Shown: positions 15,853 to 23,856, counted from the stretch's first letter. The stretch: DNA of 64,000 bases from Hylemonella sp. (GCF_027532185.1 NZ_JAPZSV010000002.1:1-64000), one strand, 5' to 3'. The notes: generated by a model from the letters alone, not told the origin. A program made the numbers and translations.

Positions 15853-16557
15853 ATGGATCGCCGCCAGTTTGTCGAAACCTGTTCCACCAGCGTGGTGTGT
15901 CTCACCGCCGCCGCCGCCCTGCCGGCCTTCGCGGCCGATGCCAAGCCCAAGAATTACGCCCGCGTGCTGCTGACCAACGAGTACGGCGACCCGCTCAAGG
16001 CCAGTCAGCTCAAGGCCCAGACCAATTACGTCTTCCACTACCCCTTTGAAGCCACCCCCGTCTTCCTGCTCAAGCTCGACAAGCCCGCGGCACCGCAGCC
16101 GCTGAGTACCAAGAGCAAGGACAGCTATGTGTGGCCCGGCGGCGTGGGGCCGCAGCGCAATCTGGTGGCCTTCAGCGCCATCTGCGCGCACCAGCTGGTC
16201 TATCCCACGCAGCAGGTGAGCTTCATCAGCTTTCGCAAGAGCAAGGCGCAAAAAGGCGTGGCCGACAACCTGATCCACTGCTGCGCCGACCACAGCCAGT
16301 ACGACCCCGCCAAAGGCGCCCAGGTGCTCGGCGGCCCGGCCGAGCAGCCGCTGTGCGCCGTGCTGCTGGAGCACGACCCCAAGGCCGACACCCTGACGGC
16401 GTATGCCACGCTGGGTGGCGAGCTGTTCGACGAGTTCTTCCGCAAGTACGAGTTCAAGCTGAGCCTGGACGTGGGGCCGAAGGCCAAGAACGCGGTGGCG
16501 GGCAAGGCGACGGTGCGGGAGCTGGAGAAGTTCTGTCGGAATCCGATTCAGTGTTGA
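15853..16557 (+). CDS. Tat-exported Rieske [2Fe-2S] protein
   Basis: A 234-residue exported iron-sulfur protein. It begins MDRRQFVETC with a twin-arginine motif, a hydrophobic stretch and a likely cut after PAFAA (about residue 29). The Rieske ligands are C111-x-H113 (CAH) and C144-x2-H147 (CCADHSQYD). The 30-residue gap between them is longer than in cytochrome bc1 subunits. AAGGAG at 15842-15847 supports the ATG at 15853. It should be a periplasmic one-electron carrier. No partner oxidase or cytochrome b is adjacent, so its partner is unknown. It could be a small subunit of a molybdenum enzyme or of a photosynthesis/sulfur-type electron chain encoded elsewhere. Confidence 0.85.
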   Translation: MDRRQFVETCSTSVVCLTAAAALPAFAADAKPKNYARVLLTNEYGDPLKASQLKAQTNYVFHYPFEATPVFLLKLDKPAAPQPLSTKSKDSYVWPGGVGPQRNLVAFSAICAHQLVYPTQQVSFISFRKSKAQKGVADNLIHCCADHSQYDPAKGAQVLGGPAEQPLCAVLLEHDPKADTLTAYATLGGELFDEFFRKYEFKLSLDVGPKAKNAVAGKATVRELEKFCRNPIQC

Positions 16558-16684
16558 ATAGCGGATTTCGGCCAACCCAGAAATGAGAAAAACCAGTAAT
16601 CGAACGTCCACTTCAGTCGAAATCAGACTTCCCCATTCCCGACCGGCGGAACTACAGTGCGCCGTACGATCAAGGAGTTTTCCT

Positions 16685-17503
16685 ATGAAAGAAGTGTCGT
16701 CCGGGGTAGTTGTCGAAAGCCGAATGGAGCACCGCGCAGTACCCAAGCACTGGGGGGAAAGCGAACTCACGAAATTCTTGGCACACTTAGAACGGCAGAT
16801 ACTCGGATCGTTCGCGGGTCTTCCCGAATGGTTTGGCATCTTGATTCGGATAGACCAATCTGTCACAGAGAAGGCCCCCACCTTTTTTCATGAGATCGAT
16901 CCGCTGCGGCGAACCTCAGTGAGGCTCTTTATGCGCTGCTTCGCGACGTACCGTGCGGCAGTTCGACTTTCCGTTAGCGGCCAGCTATTCGAGGCAACCG
17001 TCCTTATGAGATCTCTTCTCGAAAGCGCTGTCTACGCGTGGGTATGCAGCGCGTCAGACAAGCACAGAAAGGCATGGGAGGAAAGGGGTGATGGCGACGC
17101 AGAGCGGAAGATGTCCAGAAAGCTCTTTTCGTGGGTAGATTTATTGAAGCTTCTAGAAGGTGCCAACAAGGTCTTGGCGGAAAGGATTTCCGTCGAATAT
17201 GAGCAGCTTATTGACTATGGCGCCCATCCGAATGTGGACGGACTCGCACTGAGTTCAGATGTCAGGCAATTGGATCATGACAAATACGAGATCATCACTG
17301 TGTTTGCTCACGGCCGCGAAGCTGTACTGCTAGCCATACTCGATCTGCTTAGGTGCATGCACTATGTGTGTCAATTGCTGTTCATGGTAATCAAGGAGCG
17401 TCTTCAGATTTTGGGCTTGGATACCGAATTTCTGAAAACGTCAGAATTAATTCATGAGTTGATCGGCAAGCTTGAAGCCGAACAGAGAATGAAAGTGGCT
17501 TAG
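16685..17503 (+). CDS. Orphan helical protein of unknown function, low-GC
   Basis: A 272-residue protein, started at the ATG at 16685 because AGGAG (16673-16677) sits 7 bases upstream. It is cytosolic and mostly helical with no signal or clear membrane segment. The stretch FEATVLMRSLLESAVYAW recalls the R-x3-E helix of DUF5677-like/HEPN-fold helical families, but that is a weak resemblance and I do not assign a function. Base composition and codon use (TTCGGCATCTT, AATTAATTCATGAG and similar) are clearly more AT-rich than in flanking genes, which suggests recent acquisition. It has no operon partner: the next gene is convergent. Confidence 0.75.
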   Translation: MKEVSSGVVVESRMEHRAVPKHWGESELTKFLAHLERQILGSFAGLPEWFGILIRIDQSVTEKAPTFFHEIDPLRRTSVRLFMRCFATYRAAVRLSVSGQLFEATVLMRSLLESAVYAWVCSASDKHRKAWEERGDGDAERKMSRKLFSWVDLLKLLEGANKVLAERISVEYEQLIDYGAHPNVDGLALSSDVRQLDHDKYEIITVFAHGREAVLLAILDLLRCMHYVCQLLFMVIKERLQILGLDTEFLKTSELIHELIGKLEAEQRMKVA

Positions 17504-17618
17504 GTCATTCGTCCTCTTTCGACGGCCACTTCCCCTACGGAGTGGGCACTCGGCCTGAAGCAGCGGGTATCGGAAATCGGGCGAGAGCGTACTGAAGCTT
17601 TGTCCTGCCCTGTATTGA

Positions 17619-18080
17619 TCAATAGACCCAAGGCACAAACCGCTTGGTCTGCTCGCGGTAATGCGCATAACCCGGATGCTGCGCCAGCATCCAGCGCTCT
17701 TCCAACCCCGACTTGATCCACAGCACCAGCAGCAGTGCCCCCCAGGCCAGCCAGGCCGTTTCGGAATCCGCCGTGCGTACCAGTGCCAGGGCGCCGAGCA
17801 GGAAGGATGTGTACATGGGGTGGCGGATCCAGCCGTAAGGACCGCTGGTGACCAGCGCGCCGCCCACGCGCGGGCGGGGGTGGATGTTGAAGTTGCCCGG
17901 GCGGTTGGCCCGCAGGGCCCAGCCGGCCAGCAGCAGGGCAGAGCCGGCCATGGGCCAGGCGGCCAGCGGGATGGCGCCGTGTTCCAGGACAGGCCAGGCC
18001 AGCAGGGCCAGTACCGCAAGTAGGCCGAACTGCAGCAGCACCAGCACGGAGCCGGTCCAGAGGCGCTGCCGTTCGTTCAT
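17619..18080 (-). CDS. ICMT/PEMT-family integral membrane methyltransferase-like protein
   Basis: A 153-residue inner-membrane protein with about four helices. The C-terminal core GPYGWIRHPMYTSF followed by LEERWMLAQHPGYAHYREQ is the signature of the isoprenylcysteine carboxyl methyltransferase / phospholipid methyltransferase superfamily, which binds S-adenosylmethionine. Bacterial members rarely have a known substrate. An ATG at 18080 gives the full first helix. It is GC-rich like core genes, in contrast to the gene on its other side. It is 121 bp downstream of the CPBP protease gene on the same strand and might be read from the same RNA. Confidence 0.82.
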   Translation of the reverse strand: MNERQRLWTGSVLVLLQFGLLAVLALLAWPVLEHGAIPLAAWPMAGSALLLAGWALRANRPGNFNIHPRPRVGGALVTSGPYGWIRHPMYTSFLLGALALVRTADSETAWLAWGALLLVLWIKSGLEERWMLAQHPGYAHYREQTKRFVPWVY

Positions 18081-18201
18081 CGTGGGCCTCAGAGTTTGGT
18101 GAGTCGTTCCTGCGCAGTGTGCAGCGTTTTGTTCTTATTGGCAATGCAGGCGCGCCTTGGCGGCGTGTTCCCTTTGACTGGTCTGCGATGGTGCCGGTGG
18201 C

Positions 18202-18972
18202 TCATCCCAGCCAGCGCGCCGCACCGAAGACGAGATGGGTGCAGGCATGTGAGGTCATGGCGCACTCCAGGCTGCGGCGCCAGAACAGCCATCCGTAGAC
18301 GGCGCCAGCCAAGACGTTCATCAGCATCGACTGCGCCACGACGACCGGGCTCGGTTCGACCAGTAGGGCGAGTGCCGGGTAGTGGCTCACGGCGAAGATC
18401 AGCGCTGATACGCCGATGCTGGACCAAGCGATTACATCCGTCACCTGAGTCTCTCCACGAGACAGACGGCCGAATGTCCAAGCGAGGCCGCATGCGGCAA
18501 GGCTCATCACACCCCAGCGCATGATGATCTCCTCTGCGATGCCGCCGTAGAGTACGCCGGTAACAAGCATGGTCCAAGATTGTGACGCGACAGCCGACGA
18601 GAGGTGTGGGGCCGATGCCGCCAGCAGGGGCTCGGGGAACAGCTTGTCCAGGAGCACCAGCGCCAGTCCCACCATCATGCCGGCGAGCAGCCCGAGTCGG
18701 AGGTCGGGCCGTGCGCCAGCGTCTCCCGCCAGCGCGCTGCGAAAGCCGACCCTGTGCGCACATGCAACGCCGGCCGCGGCCATGCAGATGACGAGCACGG
18801 CCGGGCCTGCCGCCAGGAGCAGGCGCAGGACCCAGTCGGGGAGCGCATGCAACTGTGGCTCCCGATCCAGCAGGGCCGCCGGAGGCTCCTGAAGCATCAG
18901 TCCCATGAGGCCGATCATGCCGACGCCACACAGCGAAAAGAAACGGCGCGCATGCTTATGAACTGAGGGCAT
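18202..18972 (-). CDS. CPBP-family intramembrane glutamic endopeptidase
   Basis: A 256-residue polytopic membrane protein of the CAAX protease/bacteriocin-processing (Abi/CPBP) family. The catalytic motif is E147-E148-x3-R152 (EEIIMR). The second motif, F-x3-H, is FAVSH with H197, and the third has H242/H246 in SHACTHLVFG. All expected catalytic residues are present. An AGGAAC ribosome site precedes the ATG on the minus strand. Family members mature or confer immunity to bacteriocins, or process prenylated proteins. Here it follows, after a 164-bp gap, an operon encoding a secreted Cys-rich protein and a condensation-domain enzyme, so a processing or immunity role for that product is possible but unproved. 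Confidence 0.85.
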   Translation of the reverse strand: MPSVHKHARRFFSLCGVGMIGLMGLMLQEPPAALLDREPQLHALPDWVLRLLLAAGPAVLVICMAAAGVACAHRVGFRSALAGDAGARPDLRLGLLAGMMVGLALVLLDKLFPEPLLAASAPHLSSAVASQSWTMLVTGVLYGGIAEEIIMRWGVMSLAACGLAWTFGRLSRGETQVTDVIAWSSIGVSALIFAVSHYPALALLVEPSPVVVAQSMLMNVLAGAVYGWLFWRRSLECAMTSHACTHLVFGAARWLG

Positions 18973-19003
18973 ATCTGGTTCCTACTTAGGAGGTGACGAG
19001 CAA

Positions 19004-19048
19004 GTGATCCTGCGTCCCCGTACGGCCTCGCAGACGGGCTGTGGGTAA
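19004..19048 (+). other. 14-codon open frame behind a perfect Shine-Dalgarno sequence
   Basis: AGGAGGTGA (18988-18996) is the full anti-16S complement and lies 7 bases before a GTG that opens 14 codons (MILRPRTASQTGCG). It runs antisense to the gap between the GNAT and CPBP genes. It may be a small peptide, a decayed gene start, or chance. Confidence 0.2.
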
Positions 19049-19136
19049 GAGGGCTCTGGGTCCAAGCTTCCGCGTCTGGCTGGTGCGCGTCATGGAAGTA
19101 CCGGCGTTGGTCCTGGTTGGACGGTCTGGACGGAAC

Positions 19137-19589
19137 TCACGTTCTAAAGGTGTAGCTCAGAAACTCCGTCTCACGGACGAAGCCCAGCCGTTCATAGAGT
19201 TGCCGTGCCTGATGGTTGGCGGCGGCCGTCTCCAGGGTGATGAAATCCACGCCGTGCGCCCGCGCCATCTGTATTGCGTGATTGATCAATTCGGTGGCAA
19301 CGCCACGGCCGCGTTCCGCGGCCACAACGTAAAGGTCGTTGAGGATCCAGGCGTGTTTGCAGCGCACGGAGGAGTACGTCGGGTAGATTTGCGCAAAACC
19401 CAAGGCCGAGCCCTGCTTGTCCAGGGCAAGCAGAACAGTCGACTCGTGACGGCTCAGGCGTTCGAAAAGGAAGTCGCGTCCGCGTGCGGTATCCGACGCC
19501 TGCCCGTAGAAACGGCGGTAGGCGTCAAAGAGGGGGACGAGCTGTGGGAGGTCCTGGACGGTCGCTTGGCGTAGGGTGATCGCGCTCAT
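19137..19589 (-). CDS. GNAT-family N-acetyltransferase
   Basis: A 150-residue acetyl-CoA-dependent acetyltransferase covering the whole GNAT fold. The acetyl-CoA loop is AAERGRGVATEL (Q/R-x-x-G-x-G/A type), followed by FITLETAAANHQARQLYERLGF. I start at MSAITLRQ (19589), which has GAGGA upstream, rather than an earlier in-frame ATG that would overlap the preceding gene. The GC content is somewhat below the core genes. It is the last gene of a tight minus-strand run, 8 bp behind the membrane protein gene, so it may acetylate the product of, or a precursor for, the condensation-domain enzyme. It could also be an unrelated amine acetyltransferase. Confidence 0.88.
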   Translation of the reverse strand: MSAITLRQATVQDLPQLVPLFDAYRRFYGQASDTARGRDFLFERLSRHESTVLLALDKQGSALGFAQIYPTYSSVRCKHAWILNDLYVVAAERGRGVATELINHAIQMARAHGVDFITLETAAANHQARQLYERLGFVRETEFLSYTFRT

Positions 19590-19597
19590 TTCTGTCC

Positions 19598-20392
19598 TCA
19601 ACGTGCGTGCAGCCATTGCGTCTGGTGCACTTGTGGCTGGCCTTTGGCGAGCAGGAGTCTATCGATCGCGACTTTCTCCAGCACAGCGGCGTGGGTATCA
19701 CCCATCAATCGGGCCTCCGCCAGTGCGCCTAGAGCGAGCGCGAGGTCGTCCTCCTTGCTGCTGTGCAGTAACACGAGACCGGCGTCTCTCAGGGCGCTGA
19801 CCGGCAAGGTCTCGCTCTCTTCGAGTGCCGTCTTGACGGTGTCCCGGCGCTTGGCGTCGCGCTGTGGGTTGAAAACAAAGCAGGCGGTGCGTCGGTCTTC
19901 CTGGTCCGTTCTCACTGCCCAGTCGATCCGCTCGTGGGCAGGCAGCTGGTGGACTATCGTGATGTCGGCGCAACTTGCCGGGCCCACCAGCGTTAGCAGA
20001 CTGCCGAGCGCAGCGACGGTGGCGAGCGACATGGCTGCAAGCCCGGTACGAACTGCGGTTGGAATCAGGGCCAAGAGGCTGCCGAGCAGAAAAGTGAGCA
20101 GGGTGATCGGAAGCAGCAGGAGCGCCAGCAGTCCGATCCACGGCACCAGCCCGAGGGGGATGAGGGCCGCGTACACCAGCATGGCAAGCGGTCTGGGCGA
20201 GCCATGCAAGAGCCACGTGGTCAGCATTGCCCAGCACAACAGCAAGGACCATGTCAGCCGGGCACCATACTGGCTCATGACCTGTCCGCTCCAGTCCGCG
20301 GCGGCCAGGAGACCTAGTATCAAAAGTAGCCCGACGGCCAGGGCATGCACCCCTGCTCCGGGCACCCGTTGCGTTGGCTGCACAGTCTTCAT
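19598..20392 (-). CDS. Membrane protein of unknown function with a C-terminal soluble domain
   Basis: A 264-residue protein I do not recognise. Residues 1-140 form about five or six hydrophobic helices (GLLLILGLLAAADW; PLGLVPWIGLLALLLLPITLL; GLAAMSLATVAALGSLLTL). Residues 141-264 form a soluble domain (ADITIVHQLPAHERIDWAVR ... LALALGALAEARLMGDTHAA). Its ATG overlaps the stop of the condensation-domain gene by 4 nt, implying coupled translation. The 3' end is 8 bp from the GNAT start. It is not an ABC or MFS transporter by any motif. It could be a membrane anchor for the neighbouring enzymes or an immunity/export factor. Confidence 0.78.
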   Translation of the reverse strand: MKTVQPTQRVPGAGVHALAVGLLLILGLLAAADWSGQVMSQYGARLTWSLLLCWAMLTTWLLHGSPRPLAMLVYAALIPLGLVPWIGLLALLLLPITLLTFLLGSLLALIPTAVRTGLAAMSLATVAALGSLLTLVGPASCADITIVHQLPAHERIDWAVRTDQEDRRTACFVFNPQRDAKRRDTVKTALEESETLPVSALRDAGLVLLHSSKEDDLALALGALAEARLMGDTHAAVLEKVAIDRLLLAKGQPQVHQTQWLHAR

Positions 20393-21717
20393 GCAGTCTC
20401 CAGGCAGGACTTGGGCAAGCCACTCGCAAGGCGCCCGTGTGCGTTCAGTCTCTCGGTTAAGCCCCTAGCGAAGTGATGCAGGATCGCGCCCGCGCCTGCG
20501 GCATGTCGGGTGTGCAGCTGGAGATGACTGCGTCCCGCTAGATCGATGCGTGTGAGCACCGCTAGCTGGCCTGGAAGTGGCTGGACGGTGAGTCCGGTCT
20601 GAGTAACGGCATCACATATCCCATGCCACTCCCGGTCGACGGCCCCAAGATCACTGATCACGAGGTAGGACGGCGCGGATGCCATCGCGAGACGGGCTGC
20701 ATCAACGTCGGCCGCATGATCGCCGGCTTGACCGAGCCACGGCAGCACGTTGAGTAACCAGGCGGGAAAGGCGCAGTCGAGACCCGCCTGGACCTGGGTA
20801 TGAACGTCGACCGCGACGGTCGATGGGCAGTCGTTGTTGGAGATCCTGTGTCGACCGAGCAACAGGCCGGCGCGACAGGCCAGCACCGGCGGGGTCGCCT
20901 CGAAGCGCCGCATGTCAACGGCATGGCTGAGCGCAACTGAGACGTCTCCCACGCCCATCGCGTCCCTCAATGCGAGCAGCGCATGGCCTGAGAGCATGGC
21001 ATGCGTGCTCACGCCCAGCGCCTGCGACTCCGCCCGAAGCTTGGTGTGGCTGCCGGTGCCGAGGGTGATGCTTTGGATGGTTGGCAGGCAGGGCGCGGTG
21101 TCGTCGGGGCTGAGCGGGAGGCGCACTGACCTCTGGATCGCATGCATCTCCTGCATCCACCTCCTGCTCGCGGCTCGAACACGCTCGTTCGAAACTACCG
21201 GCTCGAAAGCGGATGCGAAGGGCTGCGGGCCGTACTTTGCTGGCACGCCGAGGGTAAGCCGCAGGAGGTCACCCATCAGCGCGACTGCGCCGCGTCCGTC
21301 CATGATCGCATGGTGGAAGACTAACGCGATTCGTTCGATACGTCCTCGATGGCCAACCAGAAGGCACCGCACGCCTGGGCTCCCGCTCATGTCGAGCGAG
21401 AGCGCATGGTTGCGCAGGTATTCCCAGTCTGGACCGCATAGGCAAGGGTCGCCGGCACGCATTGGGATGGTGGTCAGGCAGTGGCCAACCCCCGGGCTGA
21501 TGCCGGGCACGGTCCGCAGGGACTCGTGCATGGAGACCAAGCAACTAAAGGCAAGTCGTACCTTCGTCTCGTCTAGCGGTTGGCGAAGACGGACGTGGAT
21601 CGTAAAGTTCTGTCTCTGGATAGCGTCAAGCGCGAAGAAGAAGCGTTCGACACGGTCAAGAGATCGCCTTGGGTGATCGGAGTTGCCGTGAGCCGTGGGC
21701 GTAAGCTGATATGTCAT
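20389..21717 (-). CDS. Stand-alone condensation-domain (CoA/ACP-dependent acyltransferase-like) protein
   Basis: A 442-residue enzyme of the condensation-domain/PapA/wax-ester-synthase superfamily. The catalytic motif HHAIMDG is at residues 135-141 (H135, H136, D140, G141). The protein spans one full pseudo-dimeric condensation fold: the N-half starts at DRVERFFFALDAI and the C-half includes SHAVDMRRF and YLVISDLGAVD. No adenylation, carrier or thioesterase domain is fused or adjacent, so it is not a classical NRPS module. It should form an ester or amide using a carrier- or CoA-bound acyl donor supplied elsewhere. It lies 43 bp behind the Cys-rich protein gene and overlaps the membrane protein gene, which makes a four-gene operon with the GNAT. 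Confidence 0.82.
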   Translation of the reverse strand: MTYQLTPTAHGNSDHPRRSLDRVERFFFALDAIQRQNFTIHVRLRQPLDETKVRLAFSCLVSMHESLRTVPGISPGVGHCLTTIPMRAGDPCLCGPDWEYLRNHALSLDMSGSPGVRCLLVGHRGRIERIALVFHHAIMDGRGAVALMGDLLRLTLGVPAKYGPQPFASAFEPVVSNERVRAASRRWMQEMHAIQRSVRLPLSPDDTAPCLPTIQSITLGTGSHTKLRAESQALGVSTHAMLSGHALLALRDAMGVGDVSVALSHAVDMRRFEATPPVLACRAGLLLGRHRISNNDCPSTVAVDVHTQVQAGLDCAFPAWLLNVLPWLGQAGDHAADVDAARLAMASAPSYLVISDLGAVDREWHGICDAVTQTGLTVQPLPGQLAVLTRIDLAGRSHLQLHTRHAAGAGAILHHFARGLTERLNAHGRLASGLPKSCLETA

Positions 21718-21760
21718 TGGTCAGGGGGGAGTCCGTTGGGTTGGCACTTGCGCGCCAGCG

Positions 21761-22138
21761 TCATTCCTTGAGCAACTGGCAGTTGGATCGATGAGCGTGG
21801 ACGCATCCTTCACTGCAGACCGCGTCTCCGTAGCGGTTGATGGCTGCACGTCCCCCGGGCATGGACGAGCACATCACTTCACCCCGAGCGTCGGTGACGC
21901 AGCGGCCAATCCCACAGGTCGGCTGCGAATAGCGGTCCAGAACGGCTCCGCCGCCAGGACCTGCACAGTGCCAGTCACCGTACCTGTCTTTCACACACTG
22001 GGCCCTGGGGGGAGGGCAGAGCGTGTTCCCGTGTCGGTCAACGACACAGTCCTGATTTGCGAGGGAAATTCCTGGGGCCAGGAGCGCATGGCAGAGGGCC
22101 AGCTTCAGGGCGATACAGAAGATTTGTAGCGTTCTCAT
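21761..22138 (-). CDS. Secreted cysteine-rich protein with five 17-residue repeats
   Basis: A 125-residue protein with a signal peptide (about 1-27, MRTLQIFCIALKLALCHALL, cut near SLA|NQ). The mature part has ten cysteines (31, 41, 48, 58, 75, 80, 90, 108, 112, 120). A motif x-D/N-R-x-x-x-x-x-C recurs at residues 33-41, 50-58, 67-75, 82-90 and 100-108 (for example KDRYGDWHC, INRYGDAVC), a period of about 17 residues. This suggests a small disulfide-rich solenoid in the periplasm or outside the cell. I do not recognise the family. It is the first gene of the minus-strand operon containing the condensation-domain enzyme, and it diverges from the MocR-type regulator. Confidence 0.8.
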   Translation of the reverse strand: MRTLQIFCIALKLALCHALLAPGISLANQDCVVDRHGNTLCPPPRAQCVKDRYGDWHCAGPGGGAVLDRYSQPTCGIGRCVTDARGEVMCSSMPGGRAAINRYGDAVCSEGCVHAHRSNCQLLKE

Positions 22139-22166
22139 GTTTTCTGTTCATAAGTTTCTTGGTTGT

Positions 22167-22180
22167 GGTCTGTGCAGACC
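22167..22180. promoter_or_regulatory. Palindrome in the divergent regulator/Cys-rich protein promoter region
   Basis: GGTCTG-TG-CAGACC is a perfect 6+6 inverted repeat in the 179-bp region between the divergent starts at 22138 and 22318. It is 28 bp upstream of the Cys-rich gene and is a candidate operator. Confidence 0.4.
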
Positions 22181-22317
22181 GATGTCGGCGATTTCGAGAC
22201 CCTTGGACCTATTCGAATGCGGCCCTGATCTATGTCTGTGCCGGAATCAATGGGTGTGATTGCGCCCGAAGCGGGAATGATTCACTAGAATTGGACTGAC
22301 GAAAAGAACCGGTTTTC

Positions 22318-23856
22318 ATGAAACAATCAGACCAGTTGGCGACCTTGTTCGCGCACGCGATCTGGCGGCTCGATCCGGACGCAGGCTCACTGCGTGTGCA
22401 GATGTATAGGCAACTGCGGGACGCGGTGACCGAGGGGCGTGTGGCTCCCGGGACCGTATTGCCGTCGACACGCGATCTCGCGGCTGTGCTCGGCGTCTCG
22501 CGTAGCACGGTCGTCGAGGCGCTGGATCAGCTGCGCATGGAGGGCTATCTGGTCACGCGACAGGGTGCTGCCACGCGCATAGCCGCCCTGGACCCCATCC
22601 ACCTGAATAATGTCGCCAAGCGTCCCACCGCGACCGAGCAGCACTGGGAGCAAGCGGACGGATCGCCGACTTTGGGAGTCCAGCACTGGCTTCAGGACGA
22701 TCCCCCAACTCCCGTGACGATCAGGGCGTTTCGTCCGGGACTACCCGATATCCGAGCCTTTCCCGCACAGGTCTGGGCCACCCATCTAGGGCGGCGCGCG
22801 CGTCAGCCCGCTAGCCATGACTTGAGTTACGTGGGGCATGCCGGAGTTTCCAGCCTGCGTGAGCAGATCGTTCGCCACATCGCGGAGACTCGCCATGTTG
22901 TTGCCCGACCAGAGCAGGTGATCGTTCTACCCTCGGCGCAGACCGCGTTTGATGTCGCGATGCGGTGCACCCTGCGGGAGGGGGATACTGCATGGGTGGA
23001 GGATCCCGGTTATCCGGGCATACGGACCCTGTTGCGTGCGCACAAGGCTCGAATCGAGCCCGTGCCAGTGGATGTCGAGGGACTGTGCCCAGCCGGGCAG
23101 CGTTCACGGCCGCGGCTCATCTACCTCACACCCTCTCATCAGTACCCGACCGGCACGATGCTGTCGCTCGCGCGTCGCCTGGAACTACTTGAAGTGGCGC
23201 GAGCGCATGGTGCGGTGATCATCGAGGATGATTTCGACAGCGAGTTCCAGGCTCATGGGCAACCTGTGGCCAGCCTCCAGGGCTTGGACCGGAATGGGGT
23301 CGTGATGTATGTCGGTACGTTTTCCAAGTCACTCGCACCAGGCTTGCGGATCGCATATTTGGTTGTTCCGCCTGCCTACGTCGGCCTGGCGGAGACGATC
23401 GTATCGGGAACGGGTATCGGCGTTTCAATCCATGTTCAGCTGGCGATGGCTGATTTCATGGCCTATGGTGAGCTGCGACGCCATATACATCGCATGAATG
23501 TTGAGTACTCGAAGCGGCTAAGAACCTTGCATCGGATTCTCAGCGGAGCAGGTTATGAGCTGATCCTTCCCAGCAAGCTCCTCGGGGGCTTGCAGTTGTG
23601 CATCGGCCTTCCGGAACCCCTGATCGATCTGGACGTAGTGAGCGAACTGCAGTCACGGGGCCTTGTGGCGCTACCGCTGTCCGCGCTATGCCACGGGCAA
23701 GAGTGGCGAGGACGTCAGGGGCTCCTGCTTGGCGTAGGTCTCGTGCCAACCGATGAGGTCGAGCCAGCCGCCCGAACATTGTGTGCCGCACTGGAGCAAT
23801 GTAGCGAAACCGTGGCTCGCAGGGCAGCCCGTCGCGCCAGGCGCACTCCGCAATAG
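22318..23856 (+). CDS. MocR/PdxR-type GntR-family regulator with aminotransferase domain
   Basis: A 512-residue transcription factor. The N-terminal GntR winged helix (about 20-90) contains GTVLPSTRDLAAVLGVSRST. A linker leads to a fold-type I aminotransferase-like domain (about 120-490) with the PLP lysine K337 in VGTFSKSLAPGLR and the IIEDDFDSEF segment. Members sense pyridoxal phosphate or an amino-acid adduct and control pdx, GABA, taurine or other genes. No pdx gene lies nearby. The gene diverges from the operon of Cys-rich protein, condensation enzyme, membrane protein and GNAT, which is therefore its most likely target. GC is a little below the core genes. Confidence 0.9.
   Translation: MKQSDQLATLFAHAIWRLDPDAGSLRVQMYRQLRDAVTEGRVAPGTVLPSTRDLAAVLGVSRSTVVEALDQLRMEGYLVTRQGAATRIAALDPIHLNNVAKRPTATEQHWEQADGSPTLGVQHWLQDDPPTPVTIRAFRPGLPDIRAFPAQVWATHLGRRARQPASHDLSYVGHAGVSSLREQIVRHIAETRHVVARPEQVIVLPSAQTAFDVAMRCTLREGDTAWVEDPGYPGIRTLLRAHKARIEPVPVDVEGLCPAGQRSRPRLIYLTPSHQYPTGTMLSLARRLELLEVARAHGAVIIEDDFDSEFQAHGQPVASLQGLDRNGVVMYVGTFSKSLAPGLRIAYLVVPPAYVGLAETIVSGTGIGVSIHVQLAMADFMAYGELRRHIHRMNVEYSKRLRTLHRILSGAGYELILPSKLLGGLQLCIGLPEPLIDLDVVSELQSRGLVALPLSALCHGQEWRGRQGLLLGVGLVPTDEVEPAARTLCAALEQCSETVARRAARRARRTPQ

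Noticed and set aside
19041-19574. 177-codon plus-strand open frame opposite the GNAT gene
   Set aside because: The minus strand carries a full GNAT fold with the acetyl-CoA loop. The plus frame has no motif.
20389-21717. Calling the region a nonribosomal peptide synthetase cluster
   Set aside because: Only a single condensation fold is present. No adenylation or carrier domains exist here, so the broader call is not supported.
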